Origin: Oceanospirillales bacterium
GTDB taxonomy: Bacteria > Pseudomonadota > Gammaproteobacteria > Pseudomonadales > Balneatricaceae
DNA: 33,781 bases
NCBI GenBank assembly: GCA_007693685.1
Contig: REDB01000116.1
Location: 1 to 33,781, forward strand
Direction: 5' to 3'
Shown here: piece by piece, positions 8,723 through 16,912 of the stretch
Layout of the letters: every line of letters starts with the position of its first letter
Numbering within the stretch: position 1 is the stretch's first letter
Position numbers and translations under genes: made by a program
Notes under the pieces: model-generated
Databases searched by the model: none
What the model was told of the DNA's origin: nothing
What the model saw: the letters and a program-made list of their open reading frames with translations, nothing else

Positions 8723-9802
8723 ATGGCGATGATGATGAAAGCGGCGGTGTTCGTAGAACCAGGCCGCATTGAATTAGAAGATAAGCCTATCCCTGATATT
8801 GGCCCCAATGATGCGTTGATTCGAGTAACCACGACCACTATCTGCGGTACCGATATTCATATTCTTAAAGGTGAATATCCGGTAGCGAAAGGTTTGACGG
8901 TTGGACATGAACCCGTTGGAATCATTGAAAAATTAGGTGCTAACGTACAGGGCTATCAAGAGGGCCAGCGCGTCATAGCGGGTGCCATTTGTCCGAGTTT
9001 TACCTCCTACGGTTGCCAAGATGGCTGCAGTGCTCAAGATGGCGGTAGTCACTCGCATGGTTATAAGCCGATGGGTGGCTGGCGCTTTGGTAACACCATT
9101 GATGGAGCTCAAGCAGAGTACTTACTGGTTCCTGATGCGCAGGCAAACCTGTCTCCAGTACCTGACGGCTTAACCGATGAACAGGTATTGATGTGTCCTG
9201 ACATTATGTCTACCGGCTTTGCTGGCGCTGAATCTGCCAATATACGTATTGGTGATACGGTCGCGGTATTTGCTCAGGGGCCTATTGGTCTTTGTGCAAC
9301 CGCTGGCGCAAAACTTCGAGGGGCTAGCCAAATTATTGTGGTGGATGGTATTCCAGAACGTTTGGAAATGGCGCGGAAAATGGGCGCTGATATTACCCTA
9401 GATTTTAATAAGGTCGATGTCGTATCCGAAATACTTAAAATTACCGGTGGACGAGGAGTCGACTCTTCTATTGAAGCGCTGGGTTTACAATCGACTTTTG
9501 AAGCTGCGCTGAGGGTGCTAAAGCCAGGAGGAACCCTGTCTAGCCTCGGTGTCTACTCTTCAGATCTACATATTCCACTAGATGCTTTCTGTGCAGGTTT
9601 GGGTGATCATAAAATCATCACCTCATTATGCCCAGGGGGTAAAGAGCGGATGCGTCGCCTAATGAGCATCATTGCTTCAGGGCGAATCGATTTAGGTCCG
9701 ATGGTGACACACCGATACTCTTTAGAAAACATAGTCGAGGCTTATGACCTCTTCTCTAACCAGCGCGATGGTGTGCTTAAAGTTGCCATACAAGCAGTCT
9801 AA
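8723..9802 (+). CDS. Zinc-dependent alcohol dehydrogenase (MDR superfamily)
   Basis: CGTDIHILKGEYPVAKGLTVGHEPVGII zinc-ADH signature, Rossmann region VAVFAQGPIGLCATAGAKLRGASQIIVVD; AAGGAGAAGAAG upstream of ATG. Confidence 0.88.
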   Translation: MAMMMKAAVFVEPGRIELEDKPIPDIGPNDALIRVTTTTICGTDIHILKGEYPVAKGLTVGHEPVGIIEKLGANVQGYQEGQRVIAGAICPSFTSYGCQDGCSAQDGGSHSHGYKPMGGWRFGNTIDGAQAEYLLVPDAQANLSPVPDGLTDEQVLMCPDIMSTGFAGAESANIRIGDTVAVFAQGPIGLCATAGAKLRGASQIIVVDGIPERLEMARKMGADITLDFNKVDVVSEILKITGGRGVDSSIEALGLQSTFEAALRVLKPGGTLSSLGVYSSDLHIPLDAFCAGLGDHKIITSLCPGGKERMRRLMSIIASGRIDLGPMVTHRYSLENIVEAYDLFSNQRDGVLKVAIQAV

Positions 9803-11514
9803 TTAATCCATAACATTAAGTTAGCTAAGAGTAATATAACACCCAATAATGCAGCTACTTGAGATCGACTAAAGATCTCAAGTGCTGCTGATGGGGTAGG
9901 TTGTTGATCTTTGTCTACCCAGTTCAATAAGCTCGGCTGAACCTTTTGTTCATTTTTATCTTCTTTTTTATCCGCGCTCGCTTCTTTAACGCTAAACCAA
10001 GGCTCTATCAATACAATCAAATCGCCTTGAGGAACACTGGCACGAAGTGGCTGGCTGATAAACCAAAACGCAAAGACGCTGGCGATAACCGGAACCCAGA
10101 GTAATCCCAAGTATTCGATGGGTTGTTGTAAGACACTCTTGGTTTCTAGATTGCCACTAAAGAGAAGCGGTGCTAAAAAACCACATATCAATAAACCAGC
10201 CCAACTCAGCTGCATCCAATGATCAGCGGGTGAAGCTTGCAGTGATTCTCGTCTTTCCTGTCGTAGTAACCATAAGAATCGATACATTAATCCTGTAGTA
10301 GCCAGCGCACTCAGGGTTATACTCATGACAATACCGGGTAGATAGAGTGCATAAAGCCCTTCTTTTAATAATAGTTTCGCCTGAATACCGCTACCTGCGA
10401 TACCGACTAACGACAGTGCAGGTAACAACATCCCTAACACAAATAACACAATGGGAATGGATCGGTATTGGCTATTTATGCCAACCGATAAAAATAGTGC
10501 GCCTTTCGAGAGTGCATGATGCAGTGCGAAGAATGCCAGAACCGGAATGACTAATGGAGTTAACTCCGGCTTTAAGAATAAACATCCAATAGTGACCGTC
10601 ATTAAGCCCATTTGACTAATACTGGAGTAAGCTAAAACCGCTTTAGGTGCAAGTTGGAGCATGCCTACTAATCCGCCACCAAAGGATGCTACAAAGCCAA
10701 AGATGATCAGTAATATTCCCCATCCGGATGAATGCATATATCCCAATGGTAAAAGGCTGATCCATGCAAATAAACCTGCTTTGATCATTGCGCCACTGAG
10801 GACAGCACTGGCAGGAGTCGGTGCAACTGGGTGCGCTAAGGGCAGCCAAAGATGCATCAGAGGAATGCCCGCTTTGACACCAAAGCCGAAGAATAAACAG
10901 AAGAGTAGTAAATTGATCTGATTAGATTCTGGAATGGCTGCGGCAATATCCTGAGCAAGAATAGAGGTGTGCCCTGTGGCAGCACTGCCTAAAAATAATG
11001 CGGTGAGTATCAGCATTTCGCCGATCACCGCCATGATTAGATAGATCCGACCAGCACGTAAAGCCAGCTCTTTACCGGTATGAATCACTAATCCATAGCC
11101 AGCGAAGGTCATCAGAGCGAAAAATCCGTAAAAACTAATGATATCGGCACTGACTAATAATCCCAGATTGCCACTGAGGGTCAGTAACCACAAAATCCAA
11201 AAACGCTGCGCCTTGTCATCAGACTTGGTATAGCCTATGCCATACAGAGCGCTGAAGAACCAAAGTACCGAGGTAAATAGTAAAAATGTCATACCGGTTG
11301 GATGGGTATGCCAAACACTACCGAGTAATACCGCAGGCATACTTAGGTAAGTAATCTCTAACTGTCCAAGGTTAAGTAGACTCAGCAAAAATGCGGGTAA
11401 CACGGCAATGGCAGCGAAGATGCCCGCATTCTTCTTGAAAGTCTTAAAGCAGGCGAGTATCGCCAACATCATTGGAAATAAAGGCGTTAAAAAGAGTAAT
11501 CCTTGGCTGATCAT
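9799..11514 (-). CDS. Mrp/NuoL-like antiporter subunit D homologue (third, most divergent paralogue)
   Basis: Proton-antiporter family motifs LLFCLFFGFGVKAGIPLMHLWLPLAHPVAPTPASAVLSGAMIKAGLF and KAVLAYSSISQMGLM; charged linker near the C-terminus followed by a last TM helix. Confidence 0.85.
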   Translation of the reverse strand: MISQGLLFLTPLFPMMLAILACFKTFKKNAGIFAAIAVLPAFLLSLLNLGQLEITYLSMPAVLLGSVWHTHPTGMTFLLFTSVLWFFSALYGIGYTKSDDKAQRFWILWLLTLSGNLGLLVSADIISFYGFFALMTFAGYGLVIHTGKELALRAGRIYLIMAVIGEMLILTALFLGSAATGHTSILAQDIAAAIPESNQINLLLFCLFFGFGVKAGIPLMHLWLPLAHPVAPTPASAVLSGAMIKAGLFAWISLLPLGYMHSSGWGILLIIFGFVASFGGGLVGMLQLAPKAVLAYSSISQMGLMTVTIGCLFLKPELTPLVIPVLAFFALHHALSKGALFLSVGINSQYRSIPIVLFVLGMLLPALSLVGIAGSGIQAKLLLKEGLYALYLPGIVMSITLSALATTGLMYRFLWLLRQERRESLQASPADHWMQLSWAGLLICGFLAPLLFSGNLETKSVLQQPIEYLGLLWVPVIASVFAFWFISQPLRASVPQGDLIVLIEPWFSVKEASADKKEDKNEQKVQPSLLNWVDKDQQPTPSAALEIFSRSQVAALLGVILLLANLMLWIN

Positions 11515-13007
11515 CGCAGGTACTCCCTTAAAGTAATCAGTTCAGCCCATCCCAAGGGACTTAGGATAGAGCTAGCAAATAAACCTGCAGCGATACTCAG
11601 AGATGCTGTGACTAATGCTGGAATAAGCAGTAAAGGTATCGCGTCTCGGTTGTTATTGATAACTTCAAGTGGCCATTGCCCTTGCTGAGGGTTAAACCAA
11701 ATTCGTTTAAGTACCGGTAAGAAGTAAGCTGCATTGAGTAGACTACTGCCAATCAAAACAAAAATGACCCATTCCATATTTGCTTCAAGCGCACCCATCC
11801 CTAGATACCATTTACTGATAAAGCCAGCTACAGGTGGCAATCCAATCATCCCTAAAGCACCTACGGTAAAGGCTGCACTGGTTAGTGGCATGCGTTTGCC
11901 AACACCATCTAACTCATGAATCTTATGAATACCGAGGGTTTCAGCGAAATTACCTGCACAGAAGAACAGAGTGACTTTCATCAAACCTTGATGCAGTAAG
12001 TGAACTAAGCCTCCGATGGTGCCAAGGGGACCAAATAAGCTAATACCCAATAAGATATAAGAGACTTGGCTAACCGTTGAATAGGCAAGTCGCTTTTTGA
12101 TATCTATTTGTTGTAATGCTCGCCAAGAGCCGTACAAAATAGTAAATGAAGCGAGCACGGCGATGGGGAAAAGAAAACCTTGCTGCCATGACAACTCTAT
12201 ACCATAGATATCGTAAATTACCCTGACGATACCAAAAGCCCCTGCCTTAACTACCGCTACCGCATGCAAAAGCGCACTCACAGGTGCAGGGGCCACCATC
12301 GCAGTGGGCAGCCAACCATGGAAGGGGAAAATGGCCGCTTTAACTCCTAAACCAGCAATCAGTAAAATAAAGATGATGGTCATCAGTTCCGGCCAGGTGC
12401 CGACTAATGCCGCTGTGCGTTCAATATCACCAAACGCGATGTCACCGCCAAGCGCATATAGAGCAGCAACACCTAGCAGCAGAACTACACCGCCGCTTAG
12501 GGTATAGATCAAATAGGTTCGACCCGCTTTAATAGATGCGGCATTACCTCGGTGAACCACCAACGGATAGGTAGACAGAGTTAATAGCTCGTAAAAAATT
12601 AAAAAAGTGAACAGGTTACCAGCCAGTGATATCCCCATGGTACTGGCAACGCATAAACTGAAATATCCAAAGAAACGGCTTCGGTTGGGTGAGTTTTCAA
12701 GATAGCCTATGGCATATAGGGTCGTGAACAACCAAAGTACCGAAGACAAACCTGCAAATAAAATCGCGAGCGAATCTGCTCGTAAAATCAATTCTAATCC
12801 TGGAAGTACCTCCAGTCTTATTTCTGGATACTGTTGCTTTAACACTGCCTGTATTAAGAACACGATAAGTATCAATTTGATACAAGCAGCACCTAGATTG
12901 ATGGTGCTGCGAAGGACATGACGTTGTTCAGGCAACATGAAAATGATCGTTGCTGCCATGAAAGAGGTCATTAGCACAGCTAAGGGAAGCCAGTCAGTCC
13001 AGCTCAT
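11511..13007 (-). CDS. Mrp/NuoL-like antiporter subunit D homologue (second paralogue)
   Basis: GLGVKAAIFPFHGWLPTAMVAPAPVSALLHAVAVVKAGAFGI; ATG at 13007 overlaps the preceding gene's stop by 4 nt (ATGA), better than the track start at 13058. Confidence 0.88.
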   Translation of the reverse strand: MSWTDWLPLAVLMTSFMAATIIFMLPEQRHVLRSTINLGAACIKLILIVFLIQAVLKQQYPEIRLEVLPGLELILRADSLAILFAGLSSVLWLFTTLYAIGYLENSPNRSRFFGYFSLCVASTMGISLAGNLFTFLIFYELLTLSTYPLVVHRGNAASIKAGRTYLIYTLSGGVVLLLGVAALYALGGDIAFGDIERTAALVGTWPELMTIIFILLIAGLGVKAAIFPFHGWLPTAMVAPAPVSALLHAVAVVKAGAFGIVRVIYDIYGIELSWQQGFLFPIAVLASFTILYGSWRALQQIDIKKRLAYSTVSQVSYILLGISLFGPLGTIGGLVHLLHQGLMKVTLFFCAGNFAETLGIHKIHELDGVGKRMPLTSAAFTVGALGMIGLPPVAGFISKWYLGMGALEANMEWVIFVLIGSSLLNAAYFLPVLKRIWFNPQQGQWPLEVINNNRDAIPLLLIPALVTASLSIAAGLFASSILSPLGWAELITLREYLR

Positions 13008-14467
13008 GGCAGCGCCTCCATCACAGGACCAGGTAAACTGATCATCTCCAGTGGCCACAACGAAGCAAACCCCAGCAAGATACTAATTCCAGATAAACTC
13101 AGTGCAATAAGCTCTAGGGATAAGCGTGGTCGCTTGTAGGTATCGAGTGCATCGGTTTCTTGATAGGTGTAAGCGAATACTCTGAAGATATAAGCAGCTG
13201 ACAATAGACTGCCTAGCAGCAATACCACGATCCACCACCATTGTCCCGACATAAAGCTGCTTTGTAACAGCATCCACTTAGCATTAAACCCTCCACTCGG
13301 AGGCAGTCCCATCAGACTGACACCGGCCAAGCCAAAAGCAAATATATTGAGTGGCCGATAGCGACTCATACCTGCTAACGAGACTAGGTCGGGCTTCCCT
13401 GTGCAGAAAATGAGGTTACCTGCTGCTAAGAACATGCCTGCCTTGGCAAATGCATGTGCCAAAAGCATCAAAATACCACCCTGGTAGGCAAGCATGGATG
13501 CTTCACTGTTTTCAGCAACCAGCAGCGGAAACATCAAGGTCATGTAACCTATCTGAGCGACGGTGGAGTAAGCAACCACCATCTTTAGATGGGTTTGGCG
13601 TAACGCCATCCATCCTCCCCACAGAATCGCGCCAGCGCCTAGAGCTCCCAATAGCTGAGATAGGGAGGGTAAAAATTGATAAATTTGGAATTCTATCCAG
13701 AAGCGCAGCAGGATATAAAATGAAGCCTTAATCACCAATGCAGAGAGTAATGCGCTGACGGGGGTTAATGCACCACCATGGGCAGGTGGTAGCCAAGTAT
13801 GTAGTGGAAAAACAGCCGTTTTTAGCAGTAAACCACCCAGTATCAGAGTGACTGCTACTTGTGTGGTCGGTCCCCACTGCCAAGTTTCAGCTAAGCTGTC
13901 CATCGCTAGCGTGCCTTGAGCACCATATAGCAGAGCAACACCTAATAGATAGGCCATTGATCCAAGCAAGGCGGCATATAGGTAGCGAATAGAAGCTTCT
14001 AGCGAACGCTCATCTGACGCAAAGGCAACTAAACCCACCGCCGCAAAGGTCAGCAATTCCAACCCGACATAGAGGTTGAAGGTATCAGCTGCAAGCCAAA
14101 TGCCATTGAGTGAAGCCCATAAAAACCAAAGTAGCGGCCAAAAGTTAGCTCGTTTGTGTAAACTCAAATAATGATGGGCATAAAAGGCACAGGCAGACGC
14201 AACAAGACTACTCATTAAAACAAACAGCGTTGCTAAGCCATCGGCACGAAGTGAGATACCCAAAGGCGCTTGCCAATCCGCCATGGCATAAAATTGAGGC
14301 CCATAGTGGGTCACTTGATACCAGAGTATGACGGATGCCATCAGTTGCGTGAAAATACCTACCACTGAAGCGGCTGAACGCCAATGATAGGGCAGCAACA
14401 TGGTCAAAGTGGCGCCTGCCAGCGGAATCACCAATAGCCAAGGGATTGGAGACAGAATCATATTCAT
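13004..14467 (-). CDS. Mrp/NuoL-like antiporter subunit D homologue (first paralogue)
   Basis: GGLLLKTAVFPLHTWLPPAHGGALTPVSALLSALVIKASFYILLRF and KMVVAYSTVAQIGYM; directly downstream of an MnhC-like gene. Confidence 0.88.
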   Translation of the reverse strand: MNMILSPIPWLLVIPLAGATLTMLLPYHWRSAASVVGIFTQLMASVILWYQVTHYGPQFYAMADWQAPLGISLRADGLATLFVLMSSLVASACAFYAHHYLSLHKRANFWPLLWFLWASLNGIWLAADTFNLYVGLELLTFAAVGLVAFASDERSLEASIRYLYAALLGSMAYLLGVALLYGAQGTLAMDSLAETWQWGPTTQVAVTLILGGLLLKTAVFPLHTWLPPAHGGALTPVSALLSALVIKASFYILLRFWIEFQIYQFLPSLSQLLGALGAGAILWGGWMALRQTHLKMVVAYSTVAQIGYMTLMFPLLVAENSEASMLAYQGGILMLLAHAFAKAGMFLAAGNLIFCTGKPDLVSLAGMSRYRPLNIFAFGLAGVSLMGLPPSGGFNAKWMLLQSSFMSGQWWWIVVLLLGSLLSAAYIFRVFAYTYQETDALDTYKRPRLSLELIALSLSGISILLGFASLWPLEMISLPGPVMEALP

Positions 14468-14769
14468 GATGCGTCATCCTCGGGCAGTTGTGTCGATCCT
14501 TTAAGTTGGAACCAGCGACGAATCAACACTAAGCCTAGTGCTGTTGCTGCCACAGCGACAACGATGCCTGTCAGCACCAGTGCTTGAATCACATGGTCAG
14601 TGACACCTTGCCCTCGTTGAGCAAATCCAACCATAACCAGAAATGTACCGTTGCCGATCAAATTAAACGCAATCAATCTTCTTAAAAGGTGCCGATGGTA
14701 AATAAATCCGAAAAAACCTAAGCCACATAGACCCACGCCACACAGGGTGAAAATCAGATTAGTGTCCAT
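14464..14769 (-). CDS. Na+/H+ antiporter subunit C (MnhC/MrpC, NuoK-like)
   Basis: 101 aa, three TM; GVGLCGLGFFGFIYHRHLLRRLIAFNLIGNGTFLVMV...DHVIQALVLTGIVVAVAATALGLVLI. Confidence 0.88.
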   Translation of the reverse strand: MDTNLIFTLCGVGLCGLGFFGFIYHRHLLRRLIAFNLIGNGTFLVMVGFAQRGQGVTDHVIQALVLTGIVVAVAATALGLVLIRRWFQLKGSTQLPEDDAS

Positions 14770-15715
14770 GATCGCCTCCTTGATATGTCTGGTGAGGAGG
14801 GGAATTAGCGATGGTAAATAGGCTTAACAGAATCAGTCCAATGGATAACGTCAGTGCTAGTTCAATCAGCAGAATCAACATGCCAGCGCCACCTTCAGGG
14901 TAGGCAAGTAAAGGCCTTCCTCCAATTAAACTGCTGGTGGCAACCGCCAGAAAAACGCCAAACCCTAATAATAAGCCTGCTTGCATCATTCGATGGCTGA
15001 CTTGAGAAGAGAGTTTGATGCCAGAAATATGCAACAGTATAAAAGCAGCGGCTAACATGGCACCTGCTTGAAATGCACCGCCTGGGCGATCTGAACCTGC
15101 CCAAAGAAGATACATGGAGGTAATCAGCATGGCGGGAATGAGTAACGTCAGACAAGCATGTAACAGAGGGTTAGGTAACCCAGGTAAGCTATCTTGCGCT
15201 TGTTGGTCAGTTTGAAGCGCTAAGCCAACCAATACTGCTAGAACTAAAACTCCCACCTCTAACAAGGTATCGTAACTACGGAAATTGAGTAGCACGGCAG
15301 TAATTGGATGAGATACACCGCTTTCTGGCATTGCCTCAGTTACCAGTAGGTGAATATTGATCGCGGGAGTCGGTTGATTGAACACGGCCCATAACAGTAA
15401 ACCGACTAGAGTAAAGCTGGATACTATCGCGAGAACCAGTCGTTTGCGGCTGGGAGCAGGTTCATCGTTTTCAAGGTTTCCCGTTTTTTTCAAATGTCCC
15501 AGCGTATCTAACAGTAGAACTCCAGTGATACCAGCACCGATTGCCGCTTCTGCTAGGGCAATATCAGGCGCACCCAGTCGAATCCAACCAATCGCAAGCA
15601 TTAAACCTAATAAAATAAAAAACACTACCGAACGAAATAGACTGCGACTTACTATGCAGGTGAAGGCGATGGCGAGTATGCCGATCAACAATGTTAGATC
15701 AATCAGTAGATTCAT
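14759..15715 (-). CDS. Fused DUF4040 (MrpA C-terminal/MbhD-like) plus MnhB-domain antiporter subunit
   Basis: N-terminal SRSLFRSVVFFILLGLMLAIGWIRLGAPDIALAEAAIGAGITGVLLLDTLG (DUF4040-like), middle NFRSYDTLLEVGVLVLAVL (MbhE-like), C-terminal MYLLWAGSDRPGGAFQAGAMLAAAFILL (MnhB-like). Confidence 0.85.
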   Translation of the reverse strand: MNLLIDLTLLIGILAIAFTCIVSRSLFRSVVFFILLGLMLAIGWIRLGAPDIALAEAAIGAGITGVLLLDTLGHLKKTGNLENDEPAPSRKRLVLAIVSSFTLVGLLLWAVFNQPTPAINIHLLVTEAMPESGVSHPITAVLLNFRSYDTLLEVGVLVLAVLVGLALQTDQQAQDSLPGLPNPLLHACLTLLIPAMLITSMYLLWAGSDRPGGAFQAGAMLAAAFILLHISGIKLSSQVSHRMMQAGLLLGFGVFLAVATSSLIGGRPLLAYPEGGAGMLILLIELALTLSIGLILLSLFTIANSPPHQTYQGGDHGH

Positions 15716-16091
15716 CGCCTGACTCTCCTTTTACGGACTCTCTCTTTAATGACTCTCCTTTTAGTGAACCTTCTCCCTTTAAAGAAGCATCTCCTGACGA
15801 TTTAAGCGGTACCTGCTGCGCTCTTGCCTCCCAAGCGACAAGATGACCGCTTAAGGCGCTTGCTAGCATGACTAAAAGCCAGATTAACAGTATTTTTAGC
15901 GTAATTAATACTGAAAAGCTTGCCGGAATAAGCCCGATAACGATTAAACCCAAACCGACATTGTCTGCCTTGGTCAGTGCATGAATTCGAGTGTAAGTGT
16001 CTGGAAAGCGAACTAAGCCAATCGATCCGACTAAAAACATCAGTGCGCCACTGATCAGCAGAATTGTTTGCAGCAGATTCAACAGTGTCAT
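15699..16091 (-). CDS. Na+/H+ antiporter subunit G (MnhG/MrpG) with repetitive charged C-terminal tail
   Basis: SGALMFLVGSIGLVRFPDTYTRIHALTKADNVGLGLIVIGL is MnhG-like; tail SLKGEGSLKGESLKRESVKGESGDESTD. Confidence 0.87.
   Translation of the reverse strand: MTLLNLLQTILLISGALMFLVGSIGLVRFPDTYTRIHALTKADNVGLGLIVIGLIPASFSVLITLKILLIWLLVMLASALSGHLVAWEARAQQVPLKSSGDASLKGEGSLKGESLKRESVKGESGDESTD
15723..15785 (-). repeat. Four degenerate copies of a 15-bp coding repeat (S-L/V-K-G/R-E) in the mnhG-like 3' end
   Basis: Minus-strand units TCTTTAAAGGGAGAA / (GGT) TCACTAAAAGGAGAG / TCATTAAAGAGAGAG / TCCGTAAAAGGAGAG at 15785-15771, 15767-15753, 15752-15738, 15737-15723. Confidence 0.85.
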
Positions 16092-16366
16092 GACTGATCC
16101 TCCGAATCCGGTTTAACCTTCCAAACGCGACTGACAAAGGCAACTGCTGCCAACATGGCGAGTAACGCCAAGACTAAAGCGGTATCACGAGCCGCTGGCA
16201 TCGACTGAAGCTCTGCTAAAATCAGCAATACCGCAACACCGGTGGTACCAAATAACTGAGCAGCTAGAAGCCGATCGGCTAACCGAGGTCCTTGAATGAC
16301 TCGACCAACACCTACGATCAGCGATATCAGCAGGATTAACAGAGTAATGCCATACACCCAAGTCAT
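16088..16366 (-). CDS. Na+/H+ antiporter subunit F (MnhF/MrpF)
   Basis: 92 aa, 3 TM; VGRVIQGPRLADRLLAAQLFGTTGVAVLLILAE; 4-nt overlap with the next gene. Confidence 0.85.
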   Translation of the reverse strand: MTWVYGITLLILLISLIVGVGRVIQGPRLADRLLAAQLFGTTGVAVLLILAELQSMPAARDTALVLALLAMLAAVAFVSRVWKVKPDSEDQS

Positions 16367-16869
16367 TGACTAGTCTCCTGCTTTTTAAACAATGCTATCA
16401 GCTTATCTTCAAGTTTTCTGAGCCCAGCAATGGTTGTCGCTTTATCATCCAGTGAATGAATCACAAGCCCATAGCTTTCACTACTGACACTGAGAGTGCC
16501 CGGCATTAGGCTTAGGCAGCTCATAAACAACCAGCGAGGTAAACCATCTAAGCAGGTTTCAAAAATAACCCACTGAGAACCAACAGGTAAGTCACGACGC
16601 AGAGTACGTTTAGCAATATCAAAGCCAGCGATAAGCGAGGTGGCAATAAAAAAAACAATAAAGCTGGGTAGTGCAATAAAGCGGAGACGATAGGGGTTCT
16701 GCGGCGTCAGATGAAAACTGACTAACACCGCAACTAGCACAGTAGGAATGCCTATTAGCCAACTGCTCGGGCTGCCTTCCGTTAAAATCCACCACAACAA
16801 GCAGCCAAGAGCCAAACGCCAAAATAGCGCTAAGGGCTGAGCCATGATCCGATTGTAAAGACCCACCAT
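16363..16869 (-). CDS. Na+/H+ antiporter subunit E (MnhE/MrpE)
   Basis: SSWLIGIPTVLVAVLVSFHL...IAGFDIAKRTLRRDLPVGSQWVIFETCLDGLPRWLFMSCLSLMPGTLSVSSESYGLVIHSLD, the MnhE PGT pattern. Start could instead be the ATG at 16845. Confidence 0.85.
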   Translation of the reverse strand: MVGLYNRIMAQPLALFWRLALGCLLWWILTEGSPSSWLIGIPTVLVAVLVSFHLTPQNPYRLRFIALPSFIVFFIATSLIAGFDIAKRTLRRDLPVGSQWVIFETCLDGLPRWLFMSCLSLMPGTLSVSSESYGLVIHSLDDKATTIAGLRKLEDKLIALFKKQETSQ

Positions 16870-16912
16870 ACTCTGTTAACCCCTTGTATAACTGCAATTA
16901 CAACTACTTACT

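Noticed and set aside
13450-13731. 93-aa plus-strand ORF antisense to the first D-like antiporter subunit
   Set aside because: Lies wholly within a strongly conserved coding gene; shadow ORF.
15378-15722. 114-aa plus-strand ORF antisense to the DUF4040/MnhB gene
   Set aside because: Shadow of the conserved minus-strand CDS; low-complexity composition, no domain.
15802-16143. 113-aa minus-strand ORF overlapping MnhG/MnhF
   Set aside because: Alternative frame of two recognised antiporter genes; no family resemblance.
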